From contig NZ_RPEN01000159.1 of NCBI RefSeq assembly GCF_003991405.1, forward strand, positions 248,001-312,000: a stretch of 64,000 nt of DNA, given 5' to 3'. Below, piece by piece: positions 43,626-52,030 of the stretch. Origin of the DNA: Pseudorhodobacter sp. E13 (lineage in GTDB: Bacteria > Pseudomonadota > Alphaproteobacteria > Rhodobacterales > Rhodobacteraceae). The notes under the pieces were generated by a model that saw only the letters and a list, made by a program, of their open reading frames with translations, searched no databases and was not told where the DNA came from. How positions within the stretch are numbered: position 1 is the first letter of the stretch; each line of letters begins with the position of its first letter. Position numbers and translations under genes: made by a program.

Positions 43626-44270
43626 ATGCGTGTTTTTGCACTAGTGATCGGGTTTGTGATGGCGTTTTCGGGCGTTATGGCGCGGGCCGATGGCGAAAAA
43701 GCCGGGGATTTCGACTATTATGTGATGGCGTTAAGTTGGTCTGCCAACTGGTGCGCGCTGGAAGGCGATGCCCGCGGCGAGGACCAGTGCCTGCCCGGCA
43801 AAGGCCTGACATTCACGCTGCACGGGCTGTGGCCGCAATATGAAAAAGGCTGGCCCGCCTATTGCCGCACCACCGCGCGCGACCCCTCGCGCAGCCAGTC
43901 GGCAGCGATGGCCGATATCATGGGCGGCGCGGGGCTGGCGTGGTATCAGTGGAAAAAACACGGGCGCTGCGCGGGGTTAAGTGCCGAGGATTACTTTGCC
44001 ACCGCCCGTAAAGCCTTTGCTTCGGTGAAAGAACCCGAGGTTTTTGCCAAGATCAACAAAACCCTGGAGGTGCCCGCCGAGGTGGTGGAAGAGGCGTTTC
44101 TGGCCGCCAACCCCGGCCTTGCCCGCGACATGATCACCGTCACCTGTCAGGCTGGCATGATCCAGGAAGTGCGCCTGTGCCTGACCAAGGATCTGGAACC
44201 GCGCCGCTGCGGGGCCGATACAATCCGCGATTGCCGGATGCAGGATGCGATCTTGGGCGCGGTGCGATAA
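43626..44270 (+). CDS. Ribonuclease T2 family protein, secreted
   Basis: A 214-residue RNase T2. A signal peptide (MRVFALVIGFVMAFSGVMARA) precedes the mature part. The two catalytic segments are present: CAS I FTLHGLWPQY and CAS II WYQWKKHGRC, each with its histidine. Cysteines of the mature protein allow disulfides, in line with periplasmic location. It degrades RNA to cyclic phosphate products. GAGGAAAG precedes the ATG. It lies divergent from trcR. Confidence 0.9.
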   Translation: MRVFALVIGFVMAFSGVMARADGEKAGDFDYYVMALSWSANWCALEGDARGEDQCLPGKGLTFTLHGLWPQYEKGWPAYCRTTARDPSRSQSAAMADIMGGAGLAWYQWKKHGRCAGLSAEDYFATARKAFASVKEPEVFAKINKTLEVPAEVVEEAFLAANPGLARDMITVTCQAGMIQEVRLCLTKDLEPRRCGADTIRDCRMQDAILGAVR

Positions 44271-44285
44271 AATCGGGCGGGGGGC

Positions 44286-45281
44286 TTACCCCTCCCGCGC
44301 TTTCAGAACAATTTTACCGATATGGCCGGGGGCCTCAATCCGCCAATGCGCGGCGGGGGCCTCTGCCAACGGGAATTCGCTGTCGATCACGGGTTTGAAC
44401 ACCCCGCGCGCGATCATCGGCCAGACATGCGTTTCCACCTGCGCGGCGATTCGGGCCTTCGCAAGATCGGATTGCGGGCGCAGGGTTGACCCTGTCAGCG
44501 TCAGACGGCGCATCATCAACTCCGCAAAATTCAGCTCGACCTTGGCGCCGGTCAGAAAGGCGATCTGCACAAGGCGGCCATCATCGGCAAGGCTGCGGAT
44601 ATTGCGGGGCAGATAGGTGCCGCCAACCATGTCAAGGATCAGATCGGCCCCACCCACCGCCTTCATCCCGGCGGCAAAATCTTCCTCGCGGTAGTTAAAG
44701 GCCTTTTCGGCCCCCAGATCGGTGCAGACCTTGCACTTTTCCTCGGAACCCGCGGTGGCAAAAACACGCGCCCCCAGCGCGCGGGCAATCTGAATCGCCG
44801 TTGTGCCGATGCCCGAGGTGCCACCATGCACCAAGAACCGCTCTCCGCCGCGCAAACCGCCGCGCATCACCACATTGGACCAGACGGTAAAGCAGGTTTC
44901 CGGCAGGCAAGCAGCGTCACGCATCGACATGCCTTCAGGCACCGGCAGCGCGTGATCAGCCGCCGTCACCGCATATTCCGCATAGCCGCCGCCCGGCAGC
45001 AGCGCGCAGACCGCATCGCCCAGCTTCCAGCGCGTCACCCCCGGCCCCACAGCCGCAACATGGCCCGACGCCTCCAGCCCCGGCAGGGGCGAGGCATTGG
45101 GGGGCGGGTTATAGGCCCCCGCACGCTGCAAGGCATCCGGGCGGTTCACCCCGGCATAGGCAACCCGGATCAAAATCTGGCCATGGCGCGGCACCGGCAC
45201 CGGCACTGAACAAGGCGTCAGCACATCGGGCGCACCAGCCTGTGTGATTTCAATCGCGAGCATCGCATGCGGAAGGGTCAT
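44286..45281 (-). CDS. NAD(P)H quinone oxidoreductase, PIG3-like
   Basis: A 331-residue zinc-free medium-chain dehydrogenase/reductase of the quinone-oxidoreductase group. VLTPCSVPVPVPRHGQILIR, VAYAGVNRPDALQRAGAY and the Rossmann segment VHGGTSGIGTTAIQIARALG with ATAGSEEKCKVCTDLGAEK match PIG3-like oxidoreductases. It reduces quinones or related enones with NADPH. GAGGCAGAG precedes the ATG. It lies 29 bases after the coq9 stop on the same strand, so the two are probably cotranscribed. Confidence 0.87.
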   Translation of the reverse strand: MTLPHAMLAIEITQAGAPDVLTPCSVPVPVPRHGQILIRVAYAGVNRPDALQRAGAYNPPPNASPLPGLEASGHVAAVGPGVTRWKLGDAVCALLPGGGYAEYAVTAADHALPVPEGMSMRDAACLPETCFTVWSNVVMRGGLRGGERFLVHGGTSGIGTTAIQIARALGARVFATAGSEEKCKVCTDLGAEKAFNYREEDFAAGMKAVGGADLILDMVGGTYLPRNIRSLADDGRLVQIAFLTGAKVELNFAELMMRRLTLTGSTLRPQSDLAKARIAAQVETHVWPMIARGVFKPVIDSEFPLAEAPAAHWRIEAPGHIGKIVLKAREG

Positions 45282-45310
45282 CTCTGCCTCATTTCTTGCC
45301 GTCGGGCGCG

Positions 45311-46042
45311 TTACTGCCGAAACCTGCCGGGCAGATCGTCGGGCATCTTAGGCATATCTGGCATCTTGAACTTTTCCAATGCGTTAAGCGCAGCGCCAAA
45401 GGGTCCATTGCGCAGCGCCTTGGACAAAGGGTTATCGCGCAGGCTGGCCTTGACCTTTTCAATCTGCATCACATCCGCAATCCGCCGATCCAGAAAATCC
45501 CATGTGGCGGTATGGCCGGGACTGTCATCGCCCAACCAGAACAACACGGTTGCCCCGTAAACGCCCGACAGCGTGGCCCGCTTTGTATACCAGTTGAAAT
45601 CGGTGCTGGTATCGCCCAGCGCCTTCCAGATCGCATCGGCGGTGCCCCAGATCGCCTTTGCCCCTTCGGCGGCGTGCTGCGGTAGGGAAAACAGCGTGGT
45701 GCCACGGCGCACCAACTCTTTATCCTCCACCAGTTCCAGCCTTGTCCGAATGGCAAGGGCCACCCGTTCCGAATAGCGGCGACTGCCCAGATCGAGCGCG
45801 GCCAGCCGTTCCACCATCAGCGCATCGCCCTGCGCGTGAAAGGCCAAAGCCAGATCCAGCCCGCCCCGCGGAAACAGCGCGCGGGCCAAACCATCGGCCA
45901 CACCCGAATCAGCCACCGCCGCGCGAAAGGTCACATCCGTCCAGCCGTCAAAGGCGACATGCGGCAAGGCGGCCTGCAAAATCGCCTGTTTTTGGGGGGT
46001 TAGCCCGGTTTCCTGTGGGTCCGCTTGGGTTTGGTCGCTCAT
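45311..46042 (-). CDS. coq9: Ubiquinone biosynthesis protein COQ9
   Basis: A 243-residue COQ9-type lipid-binding protein, needed for ubiquinone synthesis in Alphaproteobacteria and mitochondria. The N-terminal helix-turn-helix-like part (FDGWTDVTFRAAVADSGV) and the core AIRTRLELVEDKELVRRGTT with DTSTDFNWYTKRATLSGVYG are diagnostic. GGAGG precedes the ATG at 46042. It is divergent from rpsU and followed by a quinone oxidoreductase gene. Confidence 0.9.
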   Translation of the reverse strand: MSDQTQADPQETGLTPQKQAILQAALPHVAFDGWTDVTFRAAVADSGVADGLARALFPRGGLDLALAFHAQGDALMVERLAALDLGSRRYSERVALAIRTRLELVEDKELVRRGTTLFSLPQHAAEGAKAIWGTADAIWKALGDTSTDFNWYTKRATLSGVYGATVLFWLGDDSPGHTATWDFLDRRIADVMQIEKVKASLRDNPLSKALRNGPFGAALNALEKFKMPDMPKMPDDLPGRFRQ

Positions 46043-46134
46043 CAAGGCCTCCTGCGCCGGTCGGAATGGTAGACAGGCCATTCCCCCTTTGTTATAGGGC
46101 GCAGGCCTGCACATCCGTGCAAATTTAACTTAGA

Positions 46135-46151
46135 AAGGTGGTGAAAACCAC
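46135..46151 (+). promoter_or_regulatory. rpsU ribosome-binding site inside a GAAA-capped hairpin
   Basis: AAGGTGGTGA (46135-46144) matches the extended anti-SD complement AAGGAGGTGA except at one base. GTGGT (46138-46142), GAAA loop and ACCAC (46147-46151) form a hairpin that ends one base before the ATG and hides part of the site. Confidence 0.6.
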
Positions 46152-46358
46152 ATGCAGGTCAGCGTCCGCGACAATAACGTCGAACAAGCCCTTCGGGCCT
46201 TGAAGAAAAAGCTCCAGCGCGAAGGCGTGTTCCGCGAAATGAAGCTCAAGCAACATTTCGAGAAACCCTCCGTCAAGAAAGCCCGTGAGCAAGCTGAAGC
46301 AATCCGGCGTGCGCGCAAGCTCGCACGCAAGAAAGCCCAGCGCGAAGGCGGTCTTTAA
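46152..46358 (+). CDS. rpsU: 30S ribosomal protein bS21
   Basis: A 68-residue basic ribosomal protein, complete: [20 protein letters not shown] opens it and the rest is a helical, Lys/Arg-rich stretch. bS21 contacts the anti-SD end of 16S rRNA and helps initiation. The unusually long Shine-Dalgarno sequence is inside a hairpin. A terminator follows at 46412. Confidence 0.97.
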   Translation: MQVSVRDNNVEQALRALKKKLQREGVFREMKLKQHFEKPSVKKAREQAEAIRRARKLARKKAQREGGL

Positions 46359-46411
46359 GAAAAGATCGACGTCAAGCGAACACTGGTGGGGGCAACCCCA
46401 CTAATAAGGTT

Positions 46412-46440
46412 AACCCCCTTGCGCGAGCTTGGGGGTTTTT
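46412..46440 (+). terminator. Intrinsic terminator of rpsU
   Basis: AACCCCC (46412-46418) pairs with GGGGGTT (46431-46437), and T-rich sequence (TTTTTC TTTT) follows. Confidence 0.8.
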
Positions 46441-46748
46441 CTTTTGGCCGGGGCGAAGCGGTATTGGGTGCTGCATAATGCAGAGGGACGCGGCGAACAC
46501 AGGCGCGGCAAAAACCTTCAACAAGGAATTGAATTTTGAACGGTTTTTTTTTGCGGCGGAAAACGGGGTGTTTTGCTGATGTTCCTGAAACGTGGGTTTT
46601 TGGAACGGATCTCAACGAATACTGTGCTGACCAAGCCGTCACTCGCTGCCCGCTCCCAAGACTTGAATTTGAAATAGCTGGCAAGCTAGGCTTGTGATGG
46701 CCATATTACTGTTTGCGCCGATCCGAGTAACTTTGGGAATTTAGCACT
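46441..46748. other. Low-GC intergenic region before the DUF4087 gene
   Basis: About 300 bases with no supported gene. Composition falls well below the surrounding DNA, with runs such as a 9-T tract near 46542. It is the left part of a low-GC patch that extends to about 47310. It probably contains the promoter of the DUF4087 gene; no clear -35/-10 pair was fixed. Confidence 0.5.
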
Positions 46749-47126
46749 ATGCGATCAATCAATCCTCGTTCTTCCATATTAGCCCTCATTTTCACATTCG
46801 GTTTTTTGCCTCAAGTTGCTTCAGCTGAATTGCGTTGCGGTTGGGTCGATAATCCGACGCCCGCTAATTGGTGGCTAACGGATCGTGACGGCGAGTGGAT
46901 CTTAAGTGTCCAAGGTGTTGGCGACCAAGATAACGGGTTCTCCGACATCCCGAACGATTGGAATTTTCAGGATCAGTGGCGAGAGACAAATGGTTCTTAC
47001 GGCTACGGATGTGGCTGTTTCGAAGGTAAGGTTGATAAAGCGACAAATTGGGTCTCGGAAGTCACAGCGCTGACTGCGAAATCTCTGGCAGTTTGTGAAA
47101 GTGACCTTGCACTACCTGCTCGCTGA
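46749..47126 (+). CDS. DUF4087 family secreted protein
   Basis: A 125-residue protein with a signal peptide (IFTFGFLPQVASA). The mature part LRCGWVDNPTPANWWLTDRD, then GEWILSVQG, matches DUF4087 as I recall it, and YGYGCGCFEGKVD gives further cysteines for disulfides. Function unknown; an exported small domain protein. Codon use is AT-rich, unlike all neighbours, which suggests recent transfer. No clear ribosome-binding site was seen upstream of the ATG. Confidence 0.7.
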   Translation: MRSINPRSSILALIFTFGFLPQVASAELRCGWVDNPTPANWWLTDRDGEWILSVQGVGDQDNGFSDIPNDWNFQDQWRETNGSYGYGCGCFEGKVDKATNWVSEVTALTAKSLAVCESDLALPAR

Positions 47127-47550
47127 TCTAAGATATTCGTCATTTGGTAGCGTTTCCGTATGAAGTCTATTTCAGCCTCGTATCTGCCATTCATAGCCCT
47201 TCCAAAAACCACCGTTTGTTGAACGGCTTCTCCGAAACGCCGCTGGTGCATATGTGGCGGGCTGACCTCTCCACGCACGCCAGACCAACTTGATTTCGCG
47301 ATACACATTTCTCTTTTCCCTTAAGGCGCTTCCCTATCCCATCTTGGCACGACAGGGGCGTGCGATGCTGATGCCATGGCAGTTTCGCGCCAATCTGGGC
47401 CGGGTGTGCGATTTTGGCCAAGGAAGGCGGGCCTGGGCGGGTGGCGTGGCGCAAGGGAAACGCTGCGGAACCATATCGGCCTTGGCATTGTTTCACCCTC
47501 TGAAATGTGCCAGACCGCATCAGCTTACACGAACCAACAAAGGCCCGCAT
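47127..47550. other. Gene-free stretch before psd
   Basis: The first about 180 bases continue the low-GC patch. From about 47320 the composition returns to normal. The psd frame stays open upstream to 47290 but the sequence there lacks family resemblance, so I treat it as the psd leader. A short minus-strand frame (47003-47308) is not convincing. No RNA gene was recognised. Confidence 0.5.
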
Positions 47551-48249
47551 ATGTCCGCCAGCATGATGTCCACTGTTATCAAGCCGATCCACCGCGAAGG
47601 GTGGCGCTTTATTCCGATCTTTGCGGTTGTGGCACTCGTGCTGTTTTTCGTCTGGCAACCGCTGGGCTGGATTGGTCTGGGCCTGACGATCTGGTGCTAT
47701 TACTTTTTCCGCGACCCCAAGCGCGTCACGCCCACGCGCGAAGGGCTTATCATCAGCCCTGCCGATGGTGTGATCTCCTTGTTGGAACCGGCGGTTCCCC
47801 CTGCGGAACTGGGGCTTGGCCCTGACCCGATGATGCGGGTTTCGGTATTCATGAACGTGTTCAACTGCCATGTGAACCGCCTGCCGATTTCGGGCGTGGT
47901 CAGCAAGATTGCATACCGCCCCGGCAAATTCCTGAACGCAAGCCTCGACAAGGCCAGCGAGGATAATGAGCGTAACGCGCTGGTCGTGCGGATGGATGAC
48001 GGCCGCGATCTGGCCGTGGTGCAGATTGCCGGGCTGGTGGCGCGGCGCATCGTCTGCGAGGTGCCCGAAGGCGCGCGTTTGCAAACCGGAGAACGTTTTG
48101 GCATGATCCGGTTCGGATCACGGCTGGATGTCTATTTGCCCGAAGGGGTAGAGCCGCTGGTTTGCTTGGGTCAGACCATGGTTGCCGGGGAAACCGTACT
48201 GGCCGATATCACTTCGACGGAATCCCCGCGTATGGGCCGCGAAAGATGA
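47551..48249 (+). CDS. psd: Phosphatidylserine decarboxylase (short form)
   Basis: A 232-residue precursor of the short-form Psd. [10 protein letters not shown] and [12 protein letters not shown] come first, then [17 protein letters not shown], and the self-cleavage site is in [12 protein letters not shown], where the serine becomes the pyruvoyl cofactor. A hydrophobic N-terminal segment ([20 protein letters not shown]) attaches it to the membrane. It makes phosphatidylethanolamine from the product of the next gene. AAAGG precedes the ATG; the stop overlaps pssA (ATGA). Confidence 0.93.
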   Translation: MSASMMSTVIKPIHREGWRFIPIFAVVALVLFFVWQPLGWIGLGLTIWCYYFFRDPKRVTPTREGLIISPADGVISLLEPAVPPAELGLGPDPMMRVSVFMNVFNCHVNRLPISGVVSKIAYRPGKFLNASLDKASEDNERNALVVRMDDGRDLAVVQIAGLVARRIVCEVPEGARLQTGERFGMIRFGSRLDVYLPEGVEPLVCLGQTMVAGETVLADITSTESPRMGRER

Positions 48250-48995
48250 ACGAAGAACCGCACCGCAAAAGAGACAGCCTCTCGCTGATGCTGATGTTGC
48301 CAAATATGGTGACAATCCTCGGGCTGTGTGCGGGCCTGACCTCTATCCGGTTCGTGCTGGTCGGGCGGTTTGATATCGCTGCGGCCCTGATCATTTTCGC
48401 CGCACTGATTGACGGGTTGGACGGGCTGCTGGCCCGCCGCCTGAATGCCGCGAGTGAGATTGGCGGCGAACTGGACAGCCTGTCAGACTTTCTGAATTTT
48501 GGTGTGGCCCCCGGTATTCTGGTGTTCCAATTCGCACTGGCCCGCGATTTCGCAACGGGCTGGATGTTTGTTCTGGTGTTTGCCTGCTGCTGCTGCCTGC
48601 GCTTGGCCCGGTTCAACGTCTCTCGCGATGATCCGGCGCCGGTGGGCGGCAAGCCGCATTTCATCGGGGTTCCGGCACCGGGCGGCGCGATGCTGGCGCT
48701 GCTGCCGTTTTTCCTGACCCGGCAAGGGCTGATCGACGCGCAGGATTATCCCTTTCTGTTCGGGCTGTGGATCGGGATCGTGGGCTGGCTGATGGTCAGC
48801 AAAGTGCCGACACTGTCGTCCAAGGCGGTGCGGGTGAAGCGCGAATGGCAAGTGCTGGTCTTGCTGGGCGCGGCGGTGATCGTGGGCCTGATGGTCACGC
48901 GGTTCTGGCTGCTGATGGTGATCCTTGATGTGACCTATGCGCTGATCATCGCCTTTGCGGTGGTTCAGTATTTCCGCAAACGGCGCAAGGCCTGA
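48246..48995 (+). CDS. pssA: CDP-diacylglycerol--serine O-phosphatidyltransferase
   Basis: A 249-residue membrane enzyme of the CDP-alcohol phosphatidyltransferase family. The signature [20 protein letters not shown], followed by LDSLSD, gives the full DGx2ARx8Gx3Dx3D pattern. Seven or eight hydrophobic segments follow, ending in a basic tail (YFRKRRKA). It makes phosphatidylserine, the substrate of Psd, to which it is translationally coupled. Confidence 0.94.
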   Translation: MNEEPHRKRDSLSLMLMLPNMVTILGLCAGLTSIRFVLVGRFDIAAALIIFAALIDGLDGLLARRLNAASEIGGELDSLSDFLNFGVAPGILVFQFALARDFATGWMFVLVFACCCCLRLARFNVSRDDPAPVGGKPHFIGVPAPGGAMLALLPFFLTRQGLIDAQDYPFLFGLWIGIVGWLMVSKVPTLSSKAVRVKREWQVLVLLGAAVIVGLMVTRFWLLMVILDVTYALIIAFAVVQYFRKRRKA

Positions 48996-49457
48996 TCACA
49001 CCGCCATCGCCGTGGTCTTGACCACCGTGCGCAGCGCAAAGGACGATTGCATCTGCGCCACCCCCGGCAAGCGGGACAAATACTGGCGGTGGATACGGGC
49101 AAAATCCTCGGTATCCTGCGCAAGGATTTTCAGCAGATAATCGGCAGACCCCGCCATCAGATAACATTCCAGAATATCCGGCACTTTCGCGACTTCACGC
49201 TCAAACTTATCCAAAATCTCATCCGCTTGCCCCTGCAAGGTGATTTCCACGAAAACCGTGGTCGGGCGGCCCATGCGGCGGGTATCCAGCAAGGCGACAT
49301 AGCCCGCGATATAGCCCTCCTCCTCCAGCCGTTGCACGCGGCGGTGGCAGGCCGAGGGCGACAGGTTGATCCGCTCTGACAATTCCGCGTTGGTCACGCG
49401 CCCCTCTTTTTGCAGAACGGTCAGGATGCGGCGGTCTGTTGCGTCAAGATCAAGCAT
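48996..49457 (-). CDS. Lrp/AsnC-family regulator, probably of ald
   Basis: A 153-residue Lrp-type protein. The N-terminal helix-turn-helix (TDRRILTVLQKEGRVTNAEL and INLSPSACHRRVQRLEEEGY) and the C-terminal effector domain (VPDILECYLMAGSADYLLKI) are standard. The ATG at 49457 gives the usual MLDLDATDRRIL start; the frame is open upstream. The gene is divergent from ald, as in many Alphaproteobacteria where an Lrp-type regulator responds to alanine (AldR). It begins one base after pssA ends, on the opposite strand. Confidence 0.88.
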   Translation of the reverse strand: MLDLDATDRRILTVLQKEGRVTNAELSERINLSPSACHRRVQRLEEEGYIAGYVALLDTRRMGRPTTVFVEITLQGQADEILDKFEREVAKVPDILECYLMAGSADYLLKILAQDTEDFARIHRQYLSRLPGVAQMQSSFALRTVVKTTAMAV

Positions 49458-49464
49458 GGCGGTG

Positions 49465-49501
49465 TAATCTTTCAAGACATACCCGGATATGCCGAAGATT
49501 A
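49465..49501. promoter_or_regulatory. Palindromic region between the Lrp gene and ald
   Basis: TAATCTT (49465-49471) and AAGATTA (49495-49501) are inverted copies. Between them lies CATACCCGGATATG (49478-49491), itself with symmetric CATA/TATG ends around CCGG. AT-rich arms around a symmetric core suit an Lrp-type oligomer that controls both genes. Confidence 0.5.
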
Positions 49502-49592
49502 TACGAAAACAAACTCCGATTGCCAGCAAGAATTCAAAACAATTGCGGCAAAGCGGATGCAAGCTGATGGCTTAGCATAGCGGGAGGTTCAC

Positions 49593-50711
49593 ATGAAAAT
49601 CGGTTGCCCAAAAGAGATCAAGCCACAGGAATTCCGCGTCGGCATGACACCAAACGCCGCGCATGAGGCTGTCGCCCATGGCCATTCGGTGCTGATCGAA
49701 ACCGGCGCAGGCTTGGGCGCGGGGTTCTCTGATGCCGATTACATCGCTGCTGGGGCCAAGATCGCGGCGACTGCGTCAGATGTATTCAGCGCCTCCGAAA
49801 TGATCGTGAAGGTGAAAGAACCGCAAGCCGTTGAACGCGCCATGCTGCGCGAAGGTCAGGTGCTGTTTACCTATCTGCACCTTGCGCCCGATCCGGCGCA
49901 GACCAAAGACTTGCTGAAATCCGGCGTCACCGCCATTGCCTATGAAACCGTGACCGATGACCGCGGCGGCTTGCCCCTGCTCGCCCCGATGTCCGAGGTC
50001 GCAGGCCGGCTGGCGCCACAGGTCGGGGCCTGGACCTTGCAGAAAGCCAATGGCGGGCGCGGGGTCTTGTTGGGCGGCGTGCCGGGTGTTGGGCCGGGGC
50101 GCGTTCTGGTGATCGGTGGCGGTGTCGTTGGCACCCACGCGGCCAAGATCGCGGCGGGTATGGGCGCGGATGTAACGGTGCTTGACCGGTCTTTGCCCCG
50201 CCTGCGCTATCTGGATGATGTCTTTGGCGGCACGTTCAAAAATGCCTATGCCAGCGTAGGCAATACCATTGAACTGGCCCGTCAGGCCGATCTGATCATC
50301 GGTGCGGTGCTGGTGCCGGGGGCCGCCGCGCCCAAGCTGATCTCGCGCGCGCAACTGGCAGAATTGAAACCCGGCGCGGCCCTCGTGGATGTGGCAATCG
50401 ACCAAGGCGGCTGCTTTGAAACCTCCAAGGCCACCACCCACCAAGACCCGATCTATGACGTGGACGGCATCATGCATTATTGCGTGGCCAACATGCCGGG
50501 CGCTGTAGCCCGCACCTCGACCATCGCGCTTGGCAATGCCACCATGCCCTTCATGCTGGCGCTCGCCGACAAGGGCTGGAAAAAGGCCTGCGCCGAGGAC
50601 AAGCACTTGCTGGCCGGCCTCAACACCCATGCGGGCCATCTGACCTATGCCGCAGTGGGCGAGGCTTTGGGCCTGCCCGTCACCCCGGCGGCCGAGGCGA
50701 TGAAAATCTGA
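49593..50711 (+). CDS. ald: Alanine dehydrogenase
   Basis: A 372-residue NAD-dependent enzyme that interconverts alanine with pyruvate and ammonium. MKIGCPKEIKPQEFRVGMTP, VKVKEPQAVERAMLREGQVL, the Rossmann segment VLVIGGGVVGTHAAKIAAGM and VDVAIDQGGCFETSKATTHQ are diagnostic. GGGAGG precedes the ATG. It can regenerate pyruvate from the alanine formed by Tpa during taurine use, although it lies 25 kb away. Confidence 0.97.
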   Translation: MKIGCPKEIKPQEFRVGMTPNAAHEAVAHGHSVLIETGAGLGAGFSDADYIAAGAKIAATASDVFSASEMIVKVKEPQAVERAMLREGQVLFTYLHLAPDPAQTKDLLKSGVTAIAYETVTDDRGGLPLLAPMSEVAGRLAPQVGAWTLQKANGGRGVLLGGVPGVGPGRVLVIGGGVVGTHAAKIAAGMGADVTVLDRSLPRLRYLDDVFGGTFKNAYASVGNTIELARQADLIIGAVLVPGAAAPKLISRAQLAELKPGAALVDVAIDQGGCFETSKATTHQDPIYDVDGIMHYCVANMPGAVARTSTIALGNATMPFMLALADKGWKKACAEDKHLLAGLNTHAGHLTYAAVGEALGLPVTPAAEAMKI

Positions 50712-50778
50712 CGCAACAGCGACGGAAAGCGCGCAAACAAACGTAAAAGGGTCATAACAACACAAAGGCCCCCCTTCC

Positions 50779-51384
50779 ATGTTTGCGCGTATTTCTCCCT
50801 ATCTTCTGTGGGTTATCCTTTCGCTGCCCGCTTTGGGCATGTTTTCGGCCCTGACCGGCGATGACGCCCGCGCCTTTCACCGCCTGCTGCACCCGACGGG
50901 CGAATTCGCCGCGCGGTTCATGATCATCTCCATGCTGGCCACGCCCCTGATGATGCTGTTCCGCACCCATCAATGGCCGCGCTGGCTGGTGAAAAACCGG
51001 CGCTATTTCGGCGTTGCCGCCTTTGGCTATGCCGCGCTGCACACCGTGGTCTATCTGGTCGATGAAGGCAGCCTTGCCCGCATTCTGGGAGAGGTCACAC
51101 ATTTCGACATTCTGACAGGCTGGCTCGCGTTTTTGATCTTCATCCCGCTTGCGGCCACCTCGAACGACTGGGCGCTGCGCAAACTGGGCACGGCGTGGAA
51201 ACCCCTGCAACGCTGGACCTATGCTGCCGCTGTGCTGACCTTGCTGCATTGGGCAAGCCTGCACAATTGGAGCGGCTGGGCCCCTGCTGCGGTCCATTTC
51301 GCGCCACTGGCCGCGCTCAGCCTCTATCGCATCTGGTATCAGTATTTCCGCAAACGGCCCAGCCGCCCGGCAACTGCGGCCTGA
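50779..51384 (+). CDS. MsrQ-like heme membrane protein (ferric reductase fold)
   Basis: A 201-residue membrane protein with about six helices of the ferric-reductase-like transmembrane domain. Histidines in the membrane helices suited to heme b are in AFHRLLHPTGEFAARF, YAALHTVVYLVDEG and LTLLHWASLHNWSGW. This is the pattern of MsrQ, which feeds electrons to the periplasmic methionine sulfoxide reductase MsrP; no msrP gene adjoins it, so the partner is open. Confidence 0.75.
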   Translation: MFARISPYLLWVILSLPALGMFSALTGDDARAFHRLLHPTGEFAARFMIISMLATPLMMLFRTHQWPRWLVKNRRYFGVAAFGYAALHTVVYLVDEGSLARILGEVTHFDILTGWLAFLIFIPLAATSNDWALRKLGTAWKPLQRWTYAAAVLTLLHWASLHNWSGWAPAAVHFAPLAALSLYRIWYQYFRKRPSRPATAA

Positions 51385-51396
51385 CACGACCAAAGG

Positions 51397-51431
51397 AAAA
51401 GGCCCCCCGGATCGCTCCGAGGGGCCTTTTT
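51397..51431. terminator. Bidirectional terminator between converging genes
   Basis: AAAAGGCCCC (51397-51406) pairs with GGGGCCTTTT (51421-51430), with a CGG/CCG inner pairing, and T-tract on the plus strand. It separates the MsrQ-like gene from mscL. Confidence 0.85.
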
Positions 51432-51450
51432 GCTGCGGATAGCCCGCCGC

Positions 51451-51879
51451 TTATTTCTTCAGCGTGGCCAGAATTTCAGCCAGCAATTCGGTTTCGGTCG
51501 GCCCAGCAGGTGCTGCCGGTGCGGCCTCTTCCTTCTTGATCGCGGCATCCTTCACGCGGTTAACCATTTTCACCAGCATGAACACCACGAATGCGATGAT
51601 CAGGAAGTTGATGATGGCCATGATGAAGGACCCATAGGCAAAGATCGCAGCACCGCTTTCGCGCGCCGCCTCAAGCCCGGTGCCGGGGGCGACATCGCCG
51701 CTCAGAACCACATACATGTTAGAAAAATCAATCCCGCCGATGATAAGGCCGATGATCGGGTTGATCAGATCGCCCACCAAGGACGAAACGATCGCCGTGA
51801 AAGCCGCGCCGATGATGATACCAACAGCCATGTCCATGACATTGCCTTTGGCGATAAAATTCTTGAATTCATTGATCAT
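51451..51879 (-). CDS. mscL: Large-conductance mechanosensitive channel
   Basis: A 142-residue Msc[21 protein letters not shown], with the following [16 protein letters not shown] pore helix, and the second helix [19 protein letters not shown] are standard. The C-terminus has an Ala/Pro stretch and a helical bundle end ([12 protein letters not shown]). AAGGGGA precedes the ATG at 51879. It releases solutes on osmotic downshock. Confidence 0.96.
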   Translation of the reverse strand: MINEFKNFIAKGNVMDMAVGIIIGAAFTAIVSSLVGDLINPIIGLIIGGIDFSNMYVVLSGDVAPGTGLEAARESGAAIFAYGSFIMAIINFLIIAFVVFMLVKMVNRVKDAAIKKEEAAPAAPAGPTETELLAEILATLKK

Positions 51880-52030
51880 TCTTATGTCCCCTTGGTCGCT
51901 CAGCCTGTTATCGGCCCTTGGTTCCTGTGTGTTTACGCACATGCGCTGCGCCATGTTTGCCTGAAGGGCCGGGGTTTTTCACGGGGAAAATATGCTTATC
52001 TGCGCCAAAGCATTAAAAAAGGATAAGATC

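Noticed and set aside
47003-47308. Minus-strand frame of about 100 codons beside and partly opposite the DUF4087 gene
   Set aside because: It overlaps the better-supported DUF4087 gene, has no recognisable domain and no clear ribosome site.
47290-47550. Upstream extension of psd with 87 further codons
   Set aside because: The extra residues do not resemble Psd; the ATG at 47551 has AAAGG and gives the normal N-terminus.
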